Both the position numbers and the translations under genes were made by a program. Of a DNA stretch of 20,800 bases, positions 1 through 6,279 are shown one piece after another. The notes beneath the pieces are model-generated. The model searched no databases. It was not told the DNA's origin and saw nothing but the letters and a program-made list of their open reading frames with translations. Positions within the stretch are counted from its first letter, which is position 1; each line of letters begins with the position of its first letter. This stretch comes from Mycoplasmatota bacterium (GTDB lineage Bacteria > Bacillota_I > Bacilli_A > RF39 > UBA660): NCBI GenBank assembly GCA_012510745.1, contig JAAZHK010000092.1:1-20800 (forward strand). The letters are read 5' to 3'.

Positions 1-12
1 CTATAAAATTAG

Positions 13-41
13 TTGATTATTTTTGTAAATTTTAATATACT
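13..41 (+). promoter_or_regulatory. Sigma-A-type promoter of the tRNA-Gln gene
   Basis: TTGATT at 13-18 and TATACT at 36-41 are separated by 17 bases, close to the TTGACA/TATAAT consensus. The -10 ends 12 bases before the mature tRNA, which leaves room for a short 5' leader. The assignment rests on sequence match alone. Confidence 0.65.
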
Positions 42-53
42 TTAAATATATAT

Positions 54-128
54 TGCCACGTAGCCAAGCGGTAAGGCTTCGGACTCTGACTCCGACATTC
101 GATGGTTCGAATCCATCCGTGGCAACCA
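54..128 (+). tRNA. tRNA-Gln (anticodon CUG), CCA encoded
   Basis: A full cloverleaf can be drawn. The 7-bp acceptor stem is TGCCACG (54-60) with CGTGGCA (118-124). The D arm is GCC/GGC around AAGCGGTAA. The anticodon stem TCGGA/TCCGA encloses loop CTCTGAC, giving anticodon CUG. The T arm is GATGG TTCGAAT CCATC. Discriminator A125 is followed by a chromosomally encoded CCA (126-128). The core resembles the glutamine tRNA of Bacilli. CUG reads only CAG, so an additional UUG-anticodon tRNA-Gln would be expected elsewhere for CAA. No clear terminator separates it from the next promoter. Confidence 0.95.
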
Positions 129-142
129 TGCTTATGTTTTAC

Positions 143-171
143 TTGCTTAAGAAAGTTAAAAAGGCTATAAT
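143..171 (+). promoter_or_regulatory. Promoter of the acyltransferase-ligase-nucleotidyltransferase unit
   Basis: TTGCTT at 143-148 and a perfect TATAAT at 166-171 have an ideal 17-base spacer. The next gene starts at 194, with GGGGTGA at 184-190 as its ribosome binding site, so the untranslated leader would be only about 15-20 bases. No operator-like repeat was seen. Confidence 0.7.
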
Positions 172-193
172 TATATTAATTATGGGGTGAAGT

Positions 194-1066
194 ATGAGAA
201 AGATTGGCGATAGAAGAGACGGCATTAGGGTTAAAAATTTAGATGGAATGCATGTTATGCTTCCTCATTTAAAACCGAATCGTTGTAATTCAGATATTTA
301 TATTAACCAAAAAATAGATGTTACAGAAATGGTTAAATATATGGACAAACTAAAGAAAAAACATTCTGATAAGAAAATTACTTATTTTCATCTTTTTTCT
401 ATGGCTATTGCTAAAGTAATTTATAATAAACCTTTATTAAATAGATTTATTATAAATAGAAAATATTATGATAGGAATAGTGTTTCGTTAGGTTTTGTTG
501 CTAAGGTCTCTTTTGATGATGATGCGAAAGAATGTTTTTTAACAGTTGATATTCCAGCGAAGACTAATGTATTTAAAATATCAGATGTTTTTAATGAAGC
601 TGTTTCTAGAGTAAGAAATAATAAACAAAATAAAACAGATAATTTAATTGATTTAGTTGGTAGGTTGCCTAATTTCTTAATTAAAATTATTATGAAGTTA
701 TTTAAACTTCTTGATAATTATGATTTATTGCCTAAATCTTTAACAGTTAACGATATTTATCATAGCACTTTAATTATTTCTAATTTAGGAAGTATTAATT
801 GTGGTTCTATTTATCACAATTTAACTGATTTTGGAACGAGTTCGATTTTGCTTACTATTGGAACTATTCATAAAGAACCTGTTGTTATGGAAAATGGTGA
901 AATAGTATCTCGAGATATAGTTGATTTTGGTATTAATTTAGATGAAAGAATTGCAGATGGAGTTTATTTTGCTAAAGCAGTACAATTATTTGAATATATC
1001 TTACAAAATCCTAAGTTATTGGAAGGAAATGCTGATGATATCATTGATAGACCTTTTAAAAAATAA
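194..1066 (+). CDS. Stand-alone 2-oxoacid dehydrogenase E2/CAT-fold acyltransferase-like protein, catalytic His absent
   Basis: This 290-residue protein matches only the C-terminal catalytic domain of dihydrolipoamide acyltransferases, the fold shared with chloramphenicol acetyltransferase. It has no lipoyl domain and no peripheral-subunit-binding domain. The recognisable parts are ISNLGS near residue 196, the strand TSSILLTIGTIHKEPV near 216-231, and the active-site region DERIADG at 250-256. Family members carry HxxxDG there; here Glu251 replaces the catalytic His while Asp255-Gly256 remain. Acyl transfer by the usual mechanism is therefore doubtful. It may be a structural or binding relative, or use different chemistry. 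The start is set by GGGGTGA at 184-190. Its last 32 bases overlap the downstream acyl-ligase gene, which implies translational coupling and a joint role in acyl-group metabolism (inference). It is unlikely to belong to a pyruvate dehydrogenase complex, because no E1, E3 or lipoyl gene is nearby. Confidence 0.8.
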   Translation: MRKIGDRRDGIRVKNLDGMHVMLPHLKPNRCNSDIYINQKIDVTEMVKYMDKLKKKHSDKKITYFHLFSMAIAKVIYNKPLLNRFIINRKYYDRNSVSLGFVAKVSFDDDAKECFLTVDIPAKTNVFKISDVFNEAVSRVRNNKQNKTDNLIDLVGRLPNFLIKIIMKLFKLLDNYDLLPKSLTVNDIYHSTLIISNLGSINCGSIYHNLTDFGTSSILLTIGTIHKEPVVMENGEIVSRDIVDFGINLDERIADGVYFAKAVQLFEYILQNPKLLEGNADDIIDRPFKK

Positions 1067-2762
1067 AATAAATAATTTTGTTCTTAAACATGATGAAAAA
1101 CCTTGGGAAAATTATTATGGAAAAATACCCAAGCATTTAGAATATCCTAAGTTTTCTATATATGAATTACTTGAAAAAACAGTGAGTAAATATCCTAAAT
1201 ATATAGCTTATGAATATTTCGATAAACAAGTAACTTATAAAAAATTATATAACAAAATAGAAAGCGCAGCGAAAGCCTTAAAAAATATAGGGGTAATTGA
1301 AAACGATCATATTACTATTTGTATGCCTAATACGCCAGAAGCTATTATTATGTTTTATGCTGTGAATATGGTAGGGGCTATCGCTAATATGATTCATCCT
1401 TTATCTAGTGAAAAGGAAATAGAATTTTATATTAACAAATCTAATAGTCGTTTTATTTTATCATTAGATTTAACTTATAATAAAGTTTTAATGGCAAGTA
1501 GAAATACTAAAATAGAAAAGATTATTATTGCACACCTTAATGACGATATGAAAACAATTATGAGTGTTTTATATTATATGACTAGCGGGTATAAAAATAA
1601 AATTAAAATAGATAAAAAGAATACTGTTACATGGGATAAATTTATAGCTGATGGAATAAATTATGAAGGCATATATAAAACTTCGCGAAACTCTGATGAT
1701 GATGCAGTTATTTTATATAGTGGAGGAACTTCTGGTACTCCAAAGGGAATTGTGTTAACCAATCTTAATTTTAATGCTTTGGCTTTACAAAGCCATTTAA
1801 TGTGTGATCCTGCTAAAGCAGGAGATTCAGTTTTGGTTATAATGCCTATTTTTCATGGTTTTGGATTGGGAGTTTGCATTCATGCCCCTTTATATGTTGG
1901 AATGAAGTGTGTTTTAATACCTCAATTTAAAGCTCAAGATTTTGCTAAATTAATAAAAAAATATAAACCAGCTTTTTTAGTAGGAGTACCAACAATGTAT
2001 GAAGCTTTAATAAATAGTAAATTTACTAAAAAGAAATATTTAACATCAGTTTCGACTGTGGTGAGTGGAGGGGATGTTTTAAACCCAATATTAAGAAAGA
2101 AGATTAATCAATATTTAGTGAAACACGGTTCTGATGCTCAAGTTAGAGTTGGATATGGATTAACCGAGTCAACAGCAGCTAGTTGTTTAACTCCTAAACT
2201 TTATTATAAAGAAGGAAGTATAGGTCTTCCTTTCCCAGATACTTTATATAAGATTGTTAAAATTGGTACAACTAAGGAAACAAAAGTTAATCAAGATGGA
2301 GAGATTTGTATAAATGGTCCAACTGTTATGAAGAGGTATCTTGATGAAGAAGTTGAAACAACCAATACTTTAAAAAAACATAGCGATGGAAAGATATGGT
2401 TGCATACTGGAGATGTAGGCTATATTGATGAGGAAGGAATAGTGTTTTTTAAATCTCGTATAAAAAGAATTATAATATCTTCAGGATATAATATCTATCC
2501 ACATTATATAGAAAAAGTTCTTAATATGCACCCTGCTGTTGAAACGTCTATTGTTATTGGTGTTGATCATCCTTATAAAATACAGGTACCAAAAGCATAT
2601 ATAGTTTTAAAACCAGAATTTACTTTAAATGAAAAATTAAAAAAAGAGATAAAATTATATTGTGAAAGATTTATTGCTAAGTACTCTTTACCGTATGAAT
2701 ATGAATATCGTGAAAGCTTACCTAAAACTTTAATAGGTAAAATAGCTTTTAATAAATTATAA
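1035..2762 (+). CDS. ANL-superfamily acyl-CoA ligase-like adenylate-forming enzyme
   Basis: This 575-residue class I adenylate-forming enzyme would activate a carboxylic acid with ATP and pass the acyl group to a thiol such as CoA. The P-loop-like motif YSGGTSGTPKG is at 228-238, GYGLTES (A5) lies mid-protein, WLHTGD is at 455-460 with the ATP-ribose-binding Asp460, the hinge region KSRIKRIIISSGYNIYP follows, and the conserved C-terminal Lys569 sits in LIGKIAF. All residues needed for adenylation appear present, so it should be active. The substrate cannot be read from the sequence. A longer frame opens at 942, but that extension lies inside the upstream gene. ATG 1035 sits 8 bases after GGAAGG (1021-1026); ATG 1029 is possible but too close to it. 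It overlaps the E2-like gene by 32 bases and is followed 18 bases later by the nucleotidyltransferase. No carrier-protein domain or gene is present. Confidence 0.88.
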   Translation: MISLIDLLKNKINNFVLKHDEKPWENYYGKIPKHLEYPKFSIYELLEKTVSKYPKYIAYEYFDKQVTYKKLYNKIESAAKALKNIGVIENDHITICMPNTPEAIIMFYAVNMVGAIANMIHPLSSEKEIEFYINKSNSRFILSLDLTYNKVLMASRNTKIEKIIIAHLNDDMKTIMSVLYYMTSGYKNKIKIDKKNTVTWDKFIADGINYEGIYKTSRNSDDDAVILYSGGTSGTPKGIVLTNLNFNALALQSHLMCDPAKAGDSVLVIMPIFHGFGLGVCIHAPLYVGMKCVLIPQFKAQDFAKLIKKYKPAFLVGVPTMYEALINSKFTKKKYLTSVSTVVSGGDVLNPILRKKINQYLVKHGSDAQVRVGYGLTESTAASCLTPKLYYKEGSIGLPFPDTLYKIVKIGTTKETKVNQDGEICINGPTVMKRYLDEEVETTNTLKKHSDGKIWLHTGDVGYIDEEGIVFFKSRIKRIIISSGYNIYPHYIEKVLNMHPAVETSIVIGVDHPYKIQVPKAYIVLKPEFTLNEKLKKEIKLYCERFIAKYSLPYEYEYRESLPKTLIGKIAFNKL

Positions 2763-2780
2763 AAATAGGAGGGAAATTAT

Positions 2781-3677
2781 ATGGATTTAGTTATTATGGC
2801 GGCAGGTATGGGGAGCCGTTTTGGGGGACTTAAACAAGTTGAACCAGTAGGACCAAATGGAGAATTTATTTTAGATTATTCTATTTATGATGCTAAAAAA
2901 GCTGGTTTTAATCGGGTTGTGTTTATTATTAAAGAAGAAAATTATGATTTGTTTCGTAATACAGTAGGGAAGAGAATTGAAAATGTAATTGATGTTGATT
3001 ATGTTTTTCAAGATATTAATAATATTCCTTCTTTTGTAGATATTCCTGAAGATAGGGTTAAACCTTGGGGAACAGCTCATGCTATATATTCTTGTAAAGA
3101 TAAGGTTAAAAACAATTTTGCTATTATTAATGCAGATGATTTTTATGGGTATGATGCTTTTAAAACTATGGCTAGTTATCTAAAAGAAATGAATACCAAA
3201 GAATATTGTATGGTAGGTTATAAAGCTAAAAATACTTTAACAGATAACGGATCAGTAAAGCGTGGTGTTTGTTATATTGATAATGGTTATTTAGTTAAAT
3301 TAGTTGAAAGCTCTATTATTGAACAAAATGGAGAAATAATAGCAACTCCTTTAAATGAAGAAAAAGGTTTTACAATTCAAGAAGATGACTATGTTTCAAT
3401 GAATTTATTTGGTTTTAATCCAACTTTGTTCGATTATTTAGAAAAAAAACTTAATAGTTTTTTTGAAGAAAATATTAACCAATTAGAAAAATGCGAATGG
3501 TTAATACCTGATGTTGTTTTTCAAGCTATTAATGAAAAAGAGGCCCAGGTTAGAGTGTTAAACACTAAAGCTAGATGGTATGGCATAACATATCGAGAAG
3601 ATAAAGAAAAATTTGTAAAACAAATAAATGAAATGATTAAAGAAAACATATACCCATTAAATTTATGGGTTAATTAA
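2781..3677 (+). CDS. Nucleotidyltransferase family protein (sugar/choline-phosphate type)
   Basis: This 298-residue GT-A-like nucleotidyltransferase would join a nucleoside triphosphate to a phosphorylated sugar or alcohol. The N-terminal nucleotide-binding signature AAGMGSRFGGLKQ covers residues 7-19, with Arg13 and Lys18 as the expected triphosphate contacts. KPWGTAHA lies at 94-101, and NADDFYG at 117-123 supplies the metal-binding Asp pair. The C-terminal half is the usual substrate half of such enzymes; no acyltransferase left-handed helix or kinase domain is attached. GGAGG at 2769-2773 precedes the ATG. It is the third gene of the unit starting at 194 and is followed directly by a terminator. 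Relatives are often annotated only as 'nucleotidyltransferase'. Uridylyl-, cytidylyl- or other specificity is undetermined. Confidence 0.85.
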   Translation: MDLVIMAAGMGSRFGGLKQVEPVGPNGEFILDYSIYDAKKAGFNRVVFIIKEENYDLFRNTVGKRIENVIDVDYVFQDINNIPSFVDIPEDRVKPWGTAHAIYSCKDKVKNNFAIINADDFYGYDAFKTMASYLKEMNTKEYCMVGYKAKNTLTDNGSVKRGVCYIDNGYLVKLVESSIIEQNGEIIATPLNEEKGFTIQEDDYVSMNLFGFNPTLFDYLEKKLNSFFEENINQLEKCEWLIPDVVFQAINEKEAQVRVLNTKARWYGITYREDKEKFVKQINEMIKENIYPLNLWVN

Positions 3678-3682
3678 TAAAA

Positions 3683-3709
3683 AGTTATTAGAATACTAAT
3701 AATTTTTTT
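3683..3709 (+). terminator. Intrinsic terminator after the nucleotidyltransferase
   Basis: A 7-bp perfect stem TTATTAG (3685-3691) / CTAATAA (3696-3702) encloses loop AATA and can be extended outward by a G-T and an A-T pair. It is followed at once by seven T (3703-3709). The stem is almost all A-T, so it may be weak, but the position six bases after the stop is typical. Confidence 0.7.
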
Positions 3710-3710
3710 A

Positions 3711-3738
3711 TTGCTAGAACAAACATTCGTGTTATAAT
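3711..3738 (+). promoter_or_regulatory. Promoter of the Y-family polymerase gene
   Basis: TTGCTA at 3711-3716 and a perfect TATAAT at 3733-3738 are separated by 16 bases. The -35 directly abuts the T-tract of the preceding terminator. The spacer carries the LexA-like box listed separately. The next ATG is at 3755 with AAAAGGTGA as ribosome binding site, so the leader is very short. Confidence 0.7.
3716..3729 (+). promoter_or_regulatory. Probable LexA (SOS) operator
   Basis: AGAAC-AAAC-ATTCG matches the Gram-positive LexA/DinR box CGAAC-N4-GTTCG at 8 of its 10 fixed positions, and the central bases also fit the RNRY preference. The GAAC half is intact; the other half reads ATTC instead of GTTC. 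It lies between the -35 and -10 of an SOS-type polymerase promoter, where a bound repressor would block RNA polymerase. The match is by eye from the remembered consensus. Confidence 0.55.
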
Positions 3739-3754
3739 ATAAAAGGTGATAAAG

Positions 3755-4942
3755 ATGGGTAGAATTATTTTTCATGTTGATGTAAATAATGCTTTTCTTT
3801 CATGGACGGCTGTTGATTTACTTAAAAAAGGTTTCAAGATTGATATTAGAAAAATTCCTTCAGCTATTGCTGGTAATCAATCTAAACGTCATGGGATTAT
3901 TTTAGCAAAATCACCAGTTGCTAAAAATAAAGGAGTTCAAACAGCAACTCCAATATATATAGCGAGAAAGAAATGCTCTAATCTTAGAATTTTTGCACCT
4001 GATTATGAGCTATATAAAAAAGAATCAGATAAGTTGTATGCTTATTTATGTTCATATTCTAAATATGTTGAACGATATTCAATAGATGAGTGTTATTTAG
4101 ATATGAGTAATTATAAATTTAACAAAGAAGAGTTTATCAAATTAGCATATAAAATAAAAAACGAAATAAATAGTAATTTTGGTTTTACTGTAAATGTGGG
4201 TATTGCCAATAATAAGCTTTGTGCTAAAATGGCTTCTGATTTTTTAAAACCTAATAGAGTTCATACGTTGTTTAAAGAGGAAATAAAAGATAAACTTTGG
4301 CCACTTCCTGTTCATAAATTATATATGATTGGTGAAAAAACAGCTAAAAGATTGCAAATTCTGAATATTAAGACCATAGCTGATTTGGCAAATTCAGATT
4401 TTAATTTTCTCCAAAAGTATTTTAAAAACAGTGCGCTCTATATGTATGAATATGCTAATGGGGAGGATAATTCTCAGATTAATTATATAAAAGAGAAAAA
4501 TAAAAATATTAGTATGTCGATAACTTTACCCATAGATATTCAAGACAAAGATGAATTAAAAAGCATTTTATTAAACTTAAGTAAAAAAGTTGCCGTTCGT
4601 TTACACAACCAGAATCTTTATGCTAAAACAATATCTATTACGTTAAGAAACAAATATTTTAAAGATACTCAGCGACAAACAAAACTTTATAATGCCACTA
4701 ATAATTATAAAGAAATAAATAAAACAGGATGTTTTTTACTTGATAGTTTATATAAAGAAGAATACATTCGCTATGTTGGAATTAAATTATCGGATTTAGT
4801 AGAAAATAACGAATATCAGTTATCGTTGTTTGATGAAAACAATAATGACAATGGTTTAGATAAAGTTATTAATAAAGTAAATTCAAATTGTAAAAACAAA
4901 CAAGTAAAAATAGTTCCGGCTAGTTATATATCAAAAAAATAA
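3755..4942 (+). CDS. Y-family translesion DNA polymerase (DinB/UmuC type)
   Basis: This 395-residue error-prone DNA polymerase should copy damaged templates. The metal-binding Asp9 lies in HVDVNNAF (7-14), with Phe14 as the expected steric gate. The catalytic SIDE is at 109-112. Helix-hairpin-helix and little-finger regions follow. The C-terminal QLSLF at about 355-359 fits the sliding-clamp-binding consensus QxxLF and is followed by a 36-residue Asn/Lys-rich tail. DVNNAFLSW, instead of the DxDxFF pattern of classical Pol IV, places it in a subfamily I remember from Clostridia and other Bacillota. The start is ATG 3755. An upstream GTG at 3746 overlaps the ribosome binding site AAAAGGTGA and is rejected. 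The gene is monocistronic with its own promoter and probable LexA box, consistent with DNA-damage induction. No clear terminator follows it; the S10 promoter begins within about 20 bases. Confidence 0.92.
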   Translation: MGRIIFHVDVNNAFLSWTAVDLLKKGFKIDIRKIPSAIAGNQSKRHGIILAKSPVAKNKGVQTATPIYIARKKCSNLRIFAPDYELYKKESDKLYAYLCSYSKYVERYSIDECYLDMSNYKFNKEEFIKLAYKIKNEINSNFGFTVNVGIANNKLCAKMASDFLKPNRVHTLFKEEIKDKLWPLPVHKLYMIGEKTAKRLQILNIKTIADLANSDFNFLQKYFKNSALYMYEYANGEDNSQINYIKEKNKNISMSITLPIDIQDKDELKSILLNLSKKVAVRLHNQNLYAKTISITLRNKYFKDTQRQTKLYNATNNYKEINKTGCFLLDSLYKEEYIRYVGIKLSDLVENNEYQLSLFDENNNDNGLDKVINKVNSNCKNKQVKIVPASYISKK

Positions 4943-4947
4943 AAAAA

Positions 4948-4990
4948 GTGCTAAAAAGTCTTGCTTTTCATATAATACTTATGATAAAAT
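4948..4990 (+). promoter_or_regulatory. Candidate promoter region of the S10-spc-alpha cluster
   Basis: Two overlapping candidates are visible. One is TTGCTT (4961-4966), 18 bases, TAAAAT (4985-4990). The other is a perfect TATAAT (4971-4976) with only a weak -35, GTGCTA (4948-4953), 17 bases upstream. Either would give a leader of roughly 115-130 bases before rpsJ. Which one is used cannot be decided from sequence. Confidence 0.55.
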
Positions 4991-4996
4991 ATCTTT

Positions 4997-5112
4997 TGTG
5001 TGACTGCTTAGATGTGCAAGGTTGCTGATACTCCAGGTTAAGTTGTTAAGGTTTATTAGGTTATTTGCATGGAGCAAGTCTATACCAGATATAGACGAAG
5101 GGAGGATTTTAA
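4997..5112 (+). promoter_or_regulatory. Structured S10 operon leader RNA
   Basis: The gene-free stretch before rpsJ contains several complementary segments. TGCAA (5015-5019) can pair with TTGCA (5065-5069). CTCCA (5031-5035) can pair with TGGAG (5070-5074), extended by TTG (5022-5024) / CAA (5075-5077). A perfect 7-bp hairpin GTCTATA/TATAGAC (5078-5084, 5090-5096) with loop CCAGA stands just before the GGGAGG ribosome binding site. The string GATGTGCAAGGTTGCTGATA and the final hairpin resemble the rpsJ leader I remember from lactobacilli and streptococci. A role as autoregulatory ribosomal-protein-binding leader is inferred; the ligand is unknown. Confidence 0.6.
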
Positions 5113-5421
5113 ATGTCAAAAGAAAAAGTTCGCATTAAATTAAAAGCTTATGATCATCGAATTCTTGATAATGCGGCTACTAAGATAGTAGAAACTATAA
5201 AAAGATCAGGTGGCGATATTAGTGGTCCAGTACCATTGCCAACAGAAATTGAAAAATATACAATTTTAAGAGCTGTTTATAAGTATAAAGATGCTCGTGA
5301 ACAATTTGAAATGCGTACGCATAAAAGATTAATTGATGTTAAAAACCCAAGTAAGGAAACAATTGAGGCGTTAACTCATTTAGATTTGCCGAGTGGTGTT
5401 GATATTGAAATTAAATTATAA
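5113..5421 (+). CDS. rpsJ: 30S ribosomal protein S10 (uS10)
   Basis: This 102-residue protein of the 30S head also acts as NusE, the NusB partner in transcription antitermination. The standard length, SGPVPLPT at 37-44, RTHKRLID at 68-75 and the ending DLPSGVDIEIKL identify it. GGGAGG at 5100-5105 precedes the ATG. It is the first gene of the S10 cluster, directly after the structured leader, so its translation and that of the genes behind it may be feedback controlled. Confidence 0.98.
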   Translation: MSKEKVRIKLKAYDHRILDNAATKIVETIKRSGGDISGPVPLPTEIEKYTILRAVYKYKDAREQFEMRTHKRLIDVKNPSKETIEALTHLDLPSGVDIEIKL

Positions 5422-5446
5422 AATTATACTTAAATAGGAGGATATA

Positions 5447-6244
5447 ATGAAGAAAGGAATCTTAGGTAAAAAAATAGGAATGACCCAAGTGTTTACTAAA
5501 AATGGTAAACTAATTCCCGTTACTGTAATTGCCGTTGAACCTAACGTGGTTACTCAAATAAAAACAGTTGAAAAAGACGGTTATAATGCTATTCAATTAG
5601 GCTTTGATACAATAAGAGAAAGTTTAAGTAATAAACCTAAATTAGGTCATTTAGCAAAAGCCAATACGACACCTAAGCGCTTCTTAAGAGAAATAAGAGG
5701 GGTAGATGTTAGTCATTATGAATTAGGTCAAGAATTAAAAGCCAATGTTTTTAATGAAGGCGAACTGGTTGATGTTACAGGAATAAGTAAAGGTAAAGGT
5801 TTTCAAGGTAATATCAAACGTCATAATCAAAGTCGTGGTCCTATGGGACATGGTTCGCAGTATCATAGAGGTGTAGGATCTTTAGGAACTTTATTACCTG
5901 CTCGTGTTTTAAAAGGTAAAAAATTACCGGGGCATATGGGTAGCGAAACTACAACTATCCAGAATTTAGAGGTAATCCAAATTGATTTAGATAACAATAT
6001 TATTTTAGTAAAAGGAAATATTCCAGGACCTAAAAAAGCATTAGTTATTATTAAAAGCGCTATTAAAAAAGATAGTAAAATAATGGAACAGGAAGAATTG
6101 ATTTCTTATGTAGAAATTCCAGTAGAAGAAGCAACTAGAGAAGAAGTTTCATTAAAAGATGAAATTAAAAATGAAGAAATCGCAACAGAAACAACAGTAG
6201 AAATTGAAGATAATACAGAAGAATCATCACAAGTTACCGAATAA
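5447..6244 (+). CDS. rplC: 50S ribosomal protein L3 (uL3) with long acidic C-terminal tail
   Basis: L3 is an early-assembly 23S rRNA-binding protein near the peptidyl-transferase centre. It is identified by the start MKKGILGKKIGMTQVF, the central loop containing KGFQG and GPMGHGSQ, and LPGHMGS. The core ends near residue 207, the normal family length (about 205-215). Another 58 residues follow (208-265), of which about 20 are Asp/Glu and only 5 Lys/Arg. This tail is unusual for a protein that otherwise binds RNA. The reading frame is uninterrupted and ends at TAA before the rplD ribosome binding site, so it is not a frameshift artefact visible here. AGGAGG precedes the ATG. Confidence 0.97.
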   Translation: MKKGILGKKIGMTQVFTKNGKLIPVTVIAVEPNVVTQIKTVEKDGYNAIQLGFDTIRESLSNKPKLGHLAKANTTPKRFLREIRGVDVSHYELGQELKANVFNEGELVDVTGISKGKGFQGNIKRHNQSRGPMGHGSQYHRGVGSLGTLLPARVLKGKKLPGHMGSETTTIQNLEVIQIDLDNNIILVKGNIPGPKKALVIIKSAIKKDSKIMEQEELISYVEIPVEEATREEVSLKDEIKNEEIATETTVEIEDNTEESSQVTE

Positions 6245-6279
6245 AGTAATTATTAAATTGTGATGAAGGGAGGATTTAA

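Noticed and set aside
129..165. Terminator after tRNA-Gln
   Set aside because: No stable hairpin with a T-tract could be found; the stretch contains the next promoter.
942..1034. Upstream extension of the acyl-ligase frame (an extra 31 residues)
   Set aside because: It lies wholly inside the E2-like gene, has no ribosome binding site, and its residues do not look like the N-terminus of this enzyme family.
2871..3080. Opposite-strand open frame of 69 residues inside the nucleotidyltransferase gene
   Set aside because: Low-complexity Ile/Asn-rich translation, no ribosome binding site, fully inside a strong gene. The same reasoning removed the reverse frames at 8199-8513, 10264-10455, 10645-10827, 11469-11774, 11885-12223, 14967-15179, 15982-16176, 18107-18304 and 18802-19029.
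3746..3754. GTG start for the Y-family polymerase
   Set aside because: The GTG is part of the ribosome binding site AAAAGGTGA for ATG 3755, and the family N-terminus fits the ATG.
4954..4968. AAAAG-TCTTG-CTTTT hairpin as a terminator for the polymerase gene
   Set aside because: Only five A/T-rich pairs and no T-tract; it overlaps the candidate S10 promoter instead.
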